Origin: an uncultured Porphyromonadaceae bacterium
Lineage (GTDB): Bacteria; Bacteroidota; Bacteroidia; Bacteroidales; Muribaculaceae
Length of the DNA: 7,916 nt
Direction: 5' to 3'
Assembly: GCA_947175225.1 (NCBI GenBank)
Contig: CAMWLX010000148.1
Coordinates: 1-7,916 of the forward strand
Position numbers and translations under genes: made by a program. Positions 1 to 6,671 of the stretch are shown here, piece by piece (the first letter of the stretch is position 1; each line of letters begins with the position of its first letter). The notes below the pieces were generated by a model that was not told where the DNA came from, ran no database searches, and saw only the letters and a program-made list of their open reading frames with translations.

Positions 1-655
1 TCATATCTTCGTCGATGTCGCGATAGCGGGCGAAGGCTCGGCTACCTTCGGAGTGACCGCTGAGCGAACCGACAAGGTTGGGGTCTTTCACTTTCTTGTA
101 TAGGTTGCCGATGAAAGTACGTCGGGCGAGGTGGCTGCTGGCGATTTCGTTCAGGGGACGTTTTTCCTCTTCTCTCGTTGTCGGATTGAGCACCGTAACC
201 ATTCGCGTTACGCCACAGAGGGTAAAAATGCGCTTTATCGCTACGCTGTATTTCTGAGAGCTAATGAAAGGGAAAAGTTTGTCATTCAGATCATCACGTC
301 CGGCATATTTCTCAACCAATGCTTTGGCGCGGTTATTCAGTGGCACTCTTACCACTTGCGGACGTTCACCCTTAGTCTTTTGTGGCATATATTCAATGGC
401 ATCGTTGATGATGCTTGCCGGAGTCATCGCCATAAGGTCAGAAACTCGGCATCCGATCAGGCACTGAAAGATGAAAATATCACGTTGAATTTCCAATGCC
501 GGATTTGCAGACATATCAAAGTCGGCAATACGGTCTCGTTCTTCGATGGTGATATAGTAAGGAGTTCCATAAACCTAGGTAGTCTTGCCATTGTATTTGG
601 CAAACGGATCGTTGGTGGTAAGTTCCTGCTCTGGGCACCCCAAAAGCGAGATAAC
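1..655 (-). pseudogene. Tyrosine recombinase (phage-type integrase), 5'-truncated, with in-frame amber stop, running off the window
   Basis: Read on the minus strand from 655, the frame gives 26 codons including NDPFAKYNGKTT (a typical end of the core-binding domain and linker), then TAG at 575-577, then 191 more codons to the window edge. The second part is a nearly complete catalytic domain: box I Arg in GCRVSDL (residue 43 after the stop), a Lys-bearing beta-hairpin near PQKTKG, HLARR (His148, Arg151), SGH (His174) and the nucleophile in ARYRD (Tyr184). Such enzymes in Bacteroidetes normally have about 400 residues; here the arm-binding and most of the core-binding domain are absent, with a stop (TGA, 656-658) directly upstream and no continuation found to 1100. 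All catalytic residues visible are intact, so decay came from 5' loss and the nonsense codon. It probably once moved this island. The last few C-terminal residues lie outside the window. Confidence 0.85.
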
Positions 656-695
656 TCATTGAAAATTCAATAGTTATCTCGCTTTCTTTTATTTT
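643..695 (+). terminator. Long hairpin with T-rich tail, probable intrinsic terminator
   Basis: Arms AAAGCGAGATAACT (643-656) and AGTTATCTCGCTTT (672-685) are perfectly complementary, and the inner ATTGAA (658-663) pairs with TTCAAT (666-671) around an AA loop, leaving one unpaired C at 657: 20 pairs in all. On the plus strand it is followed by CTTTTATTTTT, a good U-tract. On the minus strand only TTTT then GGGG follows, so the main direction appears to be rightward, although it could also stop minus-strand read-through toward the recombinase remnant. It overlaps the first codons of the remnant frame, so it marks the junction where the integrase gene was cut. Confidence 0.75.
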
Positions 696-714
696 TACGT
701 GCATATTACGTGCA
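696..714. repeat. Two tandem TACGTGCA repeats, 11-bp period
   Basis: TACGTGCA occurs at 696-703 and again at 707-714, one helical turn apart. It lies just outside the terminator-like hairpin and the broken end of the recombinase gene. Repeats spaced by a helical turn beside an integrase can be recombinase arm or core sites, or a regulator's operator. No second copy that could act as the partner end of an element was found elsewhere in the window. Confidence 0.4.
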
Positions 715-739
715 AAAGGTCTGCACGCAAGTCCACCGT

Positions 740-916
740 TCACTCTTTTTCAGAGTCAGTTGCTACACATAGTTGCTCATATATATATGGGGATAAAGTC
801 ACATTATACGGCTTCCCATCGGCGGCAGTTGTTCGGAATTTCCGAACAACTGAATCCTCATCAAGCTCACCATCTTCAAAGATACATAAGCCAGTCTTGG
901 TGCAGGCCTTCTTTGC
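740..916 (-). pseudogene. Remnant of a RhuM-family gene
   Basis: A minus-strand open frame of 58 codons lies between TGA at 917-919 and TGA at 740-742, with no start codon at its head. Its residues 13-39 (880 down to 800) read FEDGELDEDSVVRKF then RTTAADGKPYNV, which matches from memory the conserved central block of the RhuM family (virulence protein RhuM; often found next to restriction-modification genes in Bacteroidetes). In intact members this block is preceded by a HI.NI stretch and followed by YYNLD..ISVGYRV; neither is present, so both flanks are lost. The 19 residues after the block are not recognised. A plain functional gene is ruled out by length and missing start. The molecular role of RhuM proteins is not well defined. 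The identification depends on one 27-residue block. Confidence 0.6.
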
Positions 917-1112
917 TCAATCGGGATACATCTATCCAATTTCCTGCGAAGCCAACATTGCCTGAAGCGAACAATCCATATACAACAAGGTCCTTCGTAG
1001 GTATCCTAAGGGTTGTATGAATTAGCGATTGAAGCATACCATACCGGTTGAGACCTTATGATCAATTTACGAAAGTGCGGCGACGGTTCCGCAACTTCAT
1101 TTATATGAATCT
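743..1112. other. Gene-poor spacer between the operon's 3' end and the integrase relic
   Basis: No intact gene is supported here. Besides the RhuM remnant, a 53-codon minus-strand frame (1037 down to 876) contains GNWIDVSRLSKEGLHQDW. It ends just where the RhuM block begins in another frame, so the two could be one frameshifted gene, but I do not recognise the upstream piece as RhuM. Directly after the stop of the HEPN gene there are two small dyads: TTCAT/ATGAA (1096-1109) and a GC-rich TGCGG/CCGCA (1076-1093). Only three T residues follow the latter on the minus strand, so it is at best a weak terminator for the operon. Open frames on the plus strand here are counterparts of the minus-strand remnant. 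Confidence 0.5.
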
Positions 1113-2099
1113 CTAACTATCAAGGACAGACGCTAAATCTTTTTTCAGTTCTTCAATACGTTGTGGTAAACGCGAATTTTTACATTTTGTAAAGGCTTCG
1201 CAATATACCTGCATATTACCACATATGGTCAATGCTATAAGACGAATAAAACTTGTTATATTTACAAGTTCCGATTCATCAGTAAGGTATTGACCAGCCT
1301 TTTTAGTTCCGTGAGCAATTTCACCTCTATATCTAAATAGAAATTTTAAAATATTCTTTAGTGAGAAAGAGTTAAATCTATCTTTTACTGTTTTTGTTAA
1401 CCAATTAAACTGAGCAATATCACGGTCTCGGTACAATTTTATAGTGTCAAGAACAGCAAAAACAACATCTATATTATTTTCGTATTGTGATATTTGAGTT
1501 AATTCGGAAAAATTATTACCCTTGATAAAGCAGTATTCAAGGATCATATAGTAGTGCAGATATGCAAGCCTATATTCATGTTTATCATAAAAATTTGATG
1601 CTTCTCGATAGAAATTATAAGGAATTTTAGCATCAGGCATAAGTCTGTCTAATAAGAGAATGCTTGAAAAGTTGTTTTTGGATAATATTTTCTTTCTCGG
1701 AGCAGTAAATTTTCTTTTAGCAGATAAAACTGGCTCAAGATTTTGAAAGGATTGAGAACCTTCGTACCAGACAATTTCTAAAGTATCTTGGTATCGGATT
1801 TTCTTTATTCCATAATTATACCCACCAATTGATTCAATGTTCTGAAATAATCGAATGTACTCAATCATATCCTTATCCTCCGGGAAGGTAAGCAGATTTG
1901 AATCCTTATCGTATTTATACTTAAGAGCTTCATTATTGTCTATATTCTTGATTAGAGAAATTTTATAAACTCTATCCTCTGAGAATATGGAAATGTGGAA
2001 TCCCTTAGAATAGGTTACAATTGGCTCTTTGAGGGCAAAATTGCCTTCAATTTCTGCCTTTAGTCCAAAATATAGAAATATATCTTTTGACGAGGACAT
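1113..2099 (-). CDS. HEPN-domain protein, putative RNase effector
   Basis: This 328-residue protein has no signal peptide or membrane segment. Residues 1-130 form a beta-rich, aromatic region I do not recognise. Residues about 160-305 are helical (YREASNFYDKHEYRLAYLHY onward) and contain FRYRGEIAHG, in which Arg258-x4-His263 fits the R-x4-6-H signature of HEPN RNases, close to the Apea-like HEPN style (RN.iaHG). Known HEPN proteins with this motif cleave RNA as dimers and act in toxin-antitoxin, abortive-infection and anticodon-nuclease systems; RNase activity here is inferred. It is the last gene of the operon, starting 5 bases after the membrane-protein gene. AAGGA, overlapping that gene's stop codon and 9 bases before the ATG, is a good ribosome binding site, suggesting translational coupling. 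The DNA is very AT-rich (13 G/C in the 60 bases 1321-1380), unlike the restriction genes, which points to separate origin. Confidence 0.9.
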   Translation of the reverse strand: MSSSKDIFLYFGLKAEIEGNFALKEPIVTYSKGFHISIFSEDRVYKISLIKNIDNNEALKYKYDKDSNLLTFPEDKDMIEYIRLFQNIESIGGYNYGIKKIRYQDTLEIVWYEGSQSFQNLEPVLSAKRKFTAPRKKILSKNNFSSILLLDRLMPDAKIPYNFYREASNFYDKHEYRLAYLHYYMILEYCFIKGNNFSELTQISQYENNIDVVFAVLDTIKLYRDRDIAQFNWLTKTVKDRFNSFSLKNILKFLFRYRGEIAHGTKKAGQYLTDESELVNITSFIRLIALTICGNMQVYCEAFTKCKNSRLPQRIEELKKDLASVLDS

Positions 2100-2117
2100 A
2101 AAATTTAATCCTTAAAA
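2091..2117 (-). promoter_or_regulatory. Ribosome binding site of the HEPN gene overlapping the upstream stop codon
   Basis: On the minus strand, AAGGATTAA ends the membrane-protein gene (Lys-Asp-stop) and AAGGA also serves as a Shine-Dalgarno-like site 9 bases before the ATG at 2099. It is the clearest ribosome binding site of the four genes. The arrangement implies that ribosomes finishing gene 3 could start gene 4, keeping the two products in proportion. Confidence 0.55.
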
Positions 2118-2680
2118 TATTTATAAAGACCTTTTGCACCGATATATGTTATAACCTTATCAGTTAGTAAAAAATATAGTTCATCTACCTGACACATACT
2201 ATTGTATTCAGTTTTAGTTATAGGACACGATTTTATGTATTCTATGAAATCCTCTTCGCTGATTTTGCCTTTCTCTAATAGGTCAAAGCATTCCACGAGT
2301 CTTGTTGCATTTATCCCATTCTGTCGAAAGGTCTCTCGAGACTCTTTTGGAATATTGCATGAGGACATTATTACGTACTGATCCCATTTACAAAATTTAT
2401 GCTGGAAGGATAGTGATATAATAAGTTGATATATGAGATGTAGTATAAAGCCAATCGCACAACCAAACAAATAATACATAAGTGACATGCCCGCTATATC
2501 CGGGCCAACGGCAAATAATATTGAACATATTCCAACACCTCCAACAAAAACAGATACTGTCTTTAATAAAGTTTGCGCAGTATATTCTTTGTATAATCGT
2601 AGGAAATAAAATGTAATCCATCCTATTACTATCCCAAAAATTAGCGGAGCTACTATAAAGATCCAATTATGTTGTTCCAT
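2105..2680 (-). CDS. Three-helix membrane protein of unknown function, partner of the HEPN protein
   Basis: The 191-residue product has three likely transmembrane segments: about residues 6-28 (WIFIVAPLIFGIVIGW onward), 41-60 (TVSVFVGGVGICSILFAVGP) and 66-90. There is no cleavable signal peptide. Residues 91-191 form a soluble, mostly charged tail containing KGKISEEDFIEYIKS, probably helical and, by the positive residues after helix 1 and around helix 3 (KFCKW), perhaps cytoplasmic; topology is a guess. I do not recognise the family. It starts 23 bases after the helicase-methyltransferase gene and ends 5 bases before the HEPN gene, so it is very likely co-expressed with both and paired with the latter. 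Its AT-rich composition matches the HEPN gene and not the restriction genes. Possible roles are a membrane sensor, an anchor or inhibitor of the HEPN protein, or a pore-forming effector; the sequence does not decide. Confidence 0.88.
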   Translation of the reverse strand: MEQHNWIFIVAPLIFGIVIGWITFYFLRLYKEYTAQTLLKTVSVFVGGVGICSILFAVGPDIAGMSLMYYLFGCAIGFILHLIYQLIISLSFQHKFCKWDQYVIMSSCNIPKESRETFRQNGINATRLVECFDLLEKGKISEEDFIEYIKSCPITKTEYNSMCQVDELYFLLTDKVITYIGAKGLYKYFKD

Positions 2681-2703
2681 TTATTTCAGTATTTATGTGT
2701 TTG

Positions 2704-5700
2704 TTATTCCATAGGTTTAATCATTGAAGCGATGAAGGATATTTCATCATCAGCAAGGTGGTATTTGGCATCAAGTTGAGCGTCGATTTCCTCTACGCTC
2801 TTACTCCAGTCGATGTCACTATTCTCTGTAAAATCTTGCAATGGAACAAAGATGAAACGCTCCCTGCGAATGTCTAAAGTAGGTAAGGCTTGAAGGAGCA
2901 GAAAGCGAGAAAATTTTGTACATAAGTATTTATAAGCGTTATTGGCCTCTCTTTCTGAATCGAATTTACCAATAGCAATATAAGACTCTGTACACACTTC
3001 GTTCGGAGCAATAACCTTTGTAGTTGCAAGCACTTTGACTTGTCCATTTTCATCAGTTTCTCCTAAATGACCAGAAAGAGCTTTTCCGGTTATTACATTA
3101 TAGGTTTTAATGTAGTCTTCGTTGATTGTAACAGAATCTTTTGCTATGTAGCCAACTCCTTTACTGGTATGTAAAACCAAGTCTGAATCATTTACTCGTA
3201 ATTCCGACCCTCTTTCATATGTCCTCAACCCAAATGGCTTATATTGTGCAATAATTGTACTCAAAGGGGAGAAGTTCTTTGATTTGAGGACTCTATGAAG
3301 GATTGAAGTTGCTTCGTTATATCGTGGGAATATATCATAAGGAATAAATTCATTCAGGACACGACGGGCAGAAATCCTACTGCCTGAAATCACATTTTCA
3401 AAAATTACCTCATGACTATTGTAGTTTTTAAACCAACGAAAATAACAAACACCACCACTAATGTTTGCTGTTGGGAAGATTTCTTTGGGATTCGGATAGT
3501 CAAAGATTGCTTCAATGTGTGTCTCATTGAGCATATTTTCCCTGAACTCATCTAAACCTCGGCCTCCACCATACCATTTTGCAGGCATAATCAAGGATAT
3601 ATAGTCTGGCGAAATGGATTTGGTTATCTCTACAAATTTATTGTAGATAGGTACAGCTGCTGCACCATTTCCACCACCATCCATAACTTGATATGGTGGA
3701 TTGCCAACAATGGCTTTGAATTTCATATTGTCGTTTTCGTTTGCTTTCCAAAATGATTTGCCTTTTGCAACTTTCGCGATAAAATTGTCAGGCTTATTTT
3801 TGATTTGATTTACTAAGTCCTCGAAATAACGAGTATTGATTTTTCCTTTACGGAAGCCGAGAAGTGTGCGACGAGTGATGGCTTTTGCCATAGGTGTCTT
3901 GCAGATAACGAAGATATTTTCTGCAACGGCTGCGTCCCAAATAGCCTGATGTTCTTCGAGGGTTTCGGGGGAGAACATCGCATTACATAGACGAGAGCGG
4001 TAGATGTTATATGCAAGATAGAGCGGATAAAGACCCGACTTGGAATTGATTTCAAGGAGGTGGCTATCCGGCTCGAACACTTCAGCTGTAACCTCGCCAT
4101 GATCAACAAAGCGAGGTTCCTCAATTGTTTCAGAGAAATCCTCATTGAAGAAAGTATATCCGCCGAGCGTGTCACTCATGTGCATATTAACTACGCGCCA
4201 CGGAGTCAGGACGGTTTCCTTATCCGGGTTGCGGAACGTGTTGAATATAGCCGCTATGCGCTCGATGCGTTCCTCGATTGAGAGGCGGTCGGCAGCGCGA
4301 GCCATTTGGCGTATACGCTTGGCGGCGGCAGTGAAGATATCGGGGTCATAATATTTCTTGAAGGCGTTGAACCGCTGTTTGGTTACGCCGCGCGGCATAA
4401 ACTCTTCCCACGACTGAGGGTCGACAAGTTGAGTGAAGTTGTCAATGGTAAGTTCTTCGTCCTCGTTTTCGACCTTTGCGCCATAAATCATCAAGGGCAT
4501 ACGTATAGAGATACCGCGAAGAATTGAGATTGCATCCTCCTTTACCTTTTTCTTTTTCTTCAATTCTTCGAGGCGTGCCTTTTCTTCTTCGGTCAACTCG
4601 CGCTTCTTTTTCTTTTCAAGCTTTTCCTTTTCGGCATATTCTTCGTTGGTAAGTCCCTGGTCGTTGACGGTGATGTCGTTGGTCTTACCCATCGCCTTAG
4701 TCTGACCGATAATGCCTTTCAACTCGTCAAACTCTTTGATGTCAATGTCCGAAAGGCGCATAAGCTCGTCGTTGTAGAGGTAGCCGTCTTCAAATCCGTT
4801 CTGAACAACTCGTTCAACATAAAAACGTTTTAGCTGCTGAAGCATGTGTTCCGTGTTGAGCTGCCGCATTTGGCTACCCTCCACAGAAATAATCGGGCAG
4901 AAATTAAGGAATTCTCCGAGTTGTTTGCGATCGCTCTCTCCCTGCTTACCCGCTTTAGTTGAAATTTTGGCGGTTTCGGCAAGGACTTTTAGAGTGCGGT
5001 CAGGCGCGAAGTCGAAAACGTAACAGTCCTCCTTTACGCGTCCATTGATGGTTGCCGGAGTTTGAACGCGGAAGATAGTTTGCATATATGTAGAGGCGGC
5101 AGTGTTGAAGCTGCCCGACAGCATAAACACTCCCATCCACGGCTTGACACTCACGCCGGTAGTAAGACGACCACATGAAAGAGTTATAGTTCGTGTTTGG
5201 TCAGGATCTTTACCGATAGCGTCTTCAACCTCTTTTAGCGCATCATCGTAATCTCTTTCTTCATCCCCATCTCCTGCAACATTGACAATCTTAAAAAGTC
5301 CAAAAACAGGATGGTTTCTCAATATCTCGGCAAGAGCCTTTGCCGCTTTCACGCCCGGCAACATCCAAAGAGTATGCCGGAATATTTCGCGATAGCGCTT
5401 GTTGGCAAATGGATACATACTTTCCTCGTCGGTCTTTGTGAGTAGATTGAGGAAATTTTCAACATGAGCCTTATGTACAAACTCACCGTCGTCGTTAGTG
5501 CGGAAGAACTCACGGAAGTTGAAAGCTATATCTTCATCGGCATACTCGGTCATCAGTCTGCCGAGGTCATATGTGTAAATATTAAGGCGAGGGAGGCCTG
5601 CGTATGGGTTATGGTCGCCGGGGTGGTCAATATCCCACTGCGCTTTGGCACGTTGCTCCATAACGTAATCCCACGTGTAGATTTCTTCCTCCTTGAAGTC

Positions 5701-6666
5701 ATCAAGAAGATTAAAGGGAGTTCCGGAGAGTCGAAGGACTTTAGTTTTCTCTTTGGTAAGTTCCTTCATCACAGCCTTACCAAGTTCGGTCTGCGTACCC
5801 TCGTGGGCTTCATCGACAATTATTAAGTCCCATGGAGTAGAGAAAACATCATTGTTCTTGTCAAAGTTGCCGCCAACAAGTTCTGAACCTCGGAGGTCTT
5901 GCATAGAGGCGAAATATATATAATTAACATCCCCCTTCTTCGCCCGATTTTCGAGCGAACTGAATGAATCGCCTTTATTTTTTGAACCGTAAGCCCATTG
6001 GGGCGAATCATAGAAAATTTTGCCGAAGTCATCAAACCATCCAGCATCAACCACAGGGCGATGAGTGAGGATAAGTACGCGACGGAAGTCGCCACGCTCC
6101 TTGACAACCTGCAAAGCCGAAAGGGTCTTACCAAAACGCATCTTTGCGTTCCAAAGCATTTGATTACCTTTCTTGAATTGCCTAAGTGTCTTGTCTATAG
6201 CCACTCGCTGTTCGGGGCGAAACTGAATGGGCGATTGTCCAACAGAAATTTCGTGTCCTTGCAGAGCCTTGCGCCCCTCTTTGACAGCCGCGATTGCTTT
6301 CTTGGCGGTTTCGAGGTTGCAACAGAACCATTCGTTTGCACCGCTGACGTGCAGAAATTCCTTACGTTTTACACCGCTGCGGAGTAAAACGTCGTGAACC
6401 TCTTTGTCATTGATGGCACCAAGTTTGCCGTTGCGGACAAAGATAGCAATTTCAGTATGGAGAAGTTCATAGTTGATACCGGCGGTCTTGGTATATTGGT
6501 CGATTCGACCACGAGCTGCCTTGTTGAGCGCACTGCTGTTGGGCGGTAATGTAATATTGCCGTCCTCAAAAGTAGCTTCGCCAATTTTGACGCAGTCAGC
6601 GTGTTCCGCATCGGGTATGCGGAACACATAGATCAACTTTGCTTTAAGGTTAGAGAAATATTCCAT
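2704..6666 (-). CDS. Type ISP-like restriction enzyme: GIY-YIG-like domain, SF2 helicase and Eco57I-type N6-adenine methyltransferase in one chain
   Basis: The 1320-residue chain has these parts. Residues 8-130: a GIY-YIG/T5orf172-like domain (LIYVFRIPD, VKIGEAT, Arg54, KEVHDVL with Glu89, ANEWF with Glu112), the candidate nuclease. Residues 149-540: an SF2 helicase or translocase with FRPEQ, Walker A MRFGKT (179-181), THRP (201-204), DEAH (285-288), SGTP (314-317), GRLTTGVSV (499-507) and QTIFRVQ (529-535). Residues 670-712: a Lys/Glu-rich coiled coil inside a coupler region. Residues 818-1045: the methyltransferase, with TPWRVV (motif X-like, 821-826), a degenerate motif I LEINSKSGLYPL (871-882) and a clear motif IV NPPY (989-992). 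Residues about 1080-1320 should be target recognition. The domain order matches Type ISP enzymes such as LlaBIII, which use an Mrr nuclease instead. ATG at 6666 follows gene 1 by 5 bases. The 3' third is more AT-rich than the rest. Cleavage is inferred from architecture. Confidence 0.95.
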   Translation of the reverse strand: MEYFSNLKAKLIYVFRIPDAEHADCVKIGEATFEDGNITLPPNSSALNKAARGRIDQYTKTAGINYELLHTEIAIFVRNGKLGAINDKEVHDVLLRSGVKRKEFLHVSGANEWFCCNLETAKKAIAAVKEGRKALQGHEISVGQSPIQFRPEQRVAIDKTLRQFKKGNQMLWNAKMRFGKTLSALQVVKERGDFRRVLILTHRPVVDAGWFDDFGKIFYDSPQWAYGSKNKGDSFSSLENRAKKGDVNYIYFASMQDLRGSELVGGNFDKNNDVFSTPWDLIIVDEAHEGTQTELGKAVMKELTKEKTKVLRLSGTPFNLLDDFKEEEIYTWDYVMEQRAKAQWDIDHPGDHNPYAGLPRLNIYTYDLGRLMTEYADEDIAFNFREFFRTNDDGEFVHKAHVENFLNLLTKTDEESMYPFANKRYREIFRHTLWMLPGVKAAKALAEILRNHPVFGLFKIVNVAGDGDEERDYDDALKEVEDAIGKDPDQTRTITLSCGRLTTGVSVKPWMGVFMLSGSFNTAASTYMQTIFRVQTPATINGRVKEDCYVFDFAPDRTLKVLAETAKISTKAGKQGESDRKQLGEFLNFCPIISVEGSQMRQLNTEHMLQQLKRFYVERVVQNGFEDGYLYNDELMRLSDIDIKEFDELKGIIGQTKAMGKTNDITVNDQGLTNEEYAEKEKLEKKKKRELTEEEKARLEELKKKKKVKEDAISILRGISIRMPLMIYGAKVENEDEELTIDNFTQLVDPQSWEEFMPRGVTKQRFNAFKKYYDPDIFTAAAKRIRQMARAADRLSIEERIERIAAIFNTFRNPDKETVLTPWRVVNMHMSDTLGGYTFFNEDFSETIEEPRFVDHGEVTAEVFEPDSHLLEINSKSGLYPLYLAYNIYRSRLCNAMFSPETLEEHQAIWDAAVAENIFVICKTPMAKAITRRTLLGFRKGKINTRYFEDLVNQIKNKPDNFIAKVAKGKSFWKANENDNMKFKAIVGNPPYQVMDGGGNGAAAVPIYNKFVEITKSISPDYISLIMPAKWYGGGRGLDEFRENMLNETHIEAIFDYPNPKEIFPTANISGGVCYFRWFKNYNSHEVIFENVISGSRISARRVLNEFIPYDIFPRYNEATSILHRVLKSKNFSPLSTIIAQYKPFGLRTYERGSELRVNDSDLVLHTSKGVGYIAKDSVTINEDYIKTYNVITGKALSGHLGETDENGQVKVLATTKVIAPNEVCTESYIAIGKFDSEREANNAYKYLCTKFSRFLLLQALPTLDIRRERFIFVPLQDFTENSDIDWSKSVEEIDAQLDAKYHLADDEISFIASMIKPME

Positions 6667-6671
6667 GCCGA

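Noticed and set aside
131..673. 180-codon plus-strand open frame
   Set aside because: It lies opposite the recombinase catalytic domain, whose motifs are all on the minus strand; the plus-strand translation has no family features.
826..852. Perfect 12-bp inverted repeat (CAGTTGTTCGG... with 3-base loop), looking like an operator
   Set aside because: It falls exactly on the codons for SVVRKFRTT of the RhuM block; that residue string is naturally encoded by a palindrome (the other strand reads VVRNFRTT), so no regulatory role is needed.
760..1020. Plus-strand open frames of 86-88 codons in the spacer
   Set aside because: Low-complexity translations with no recognisable motif, overlapping each other and the RhuM remnant on the opposite strand.
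5998..6387. 129-codon plus-strand open frame inside the helicase gene, and similar ones at 4060-4527 and 5464-5923
   Set aside because: They are antisense to a gene whose domains are unambiguous and show no independent motif, start signal or spacing of their own.
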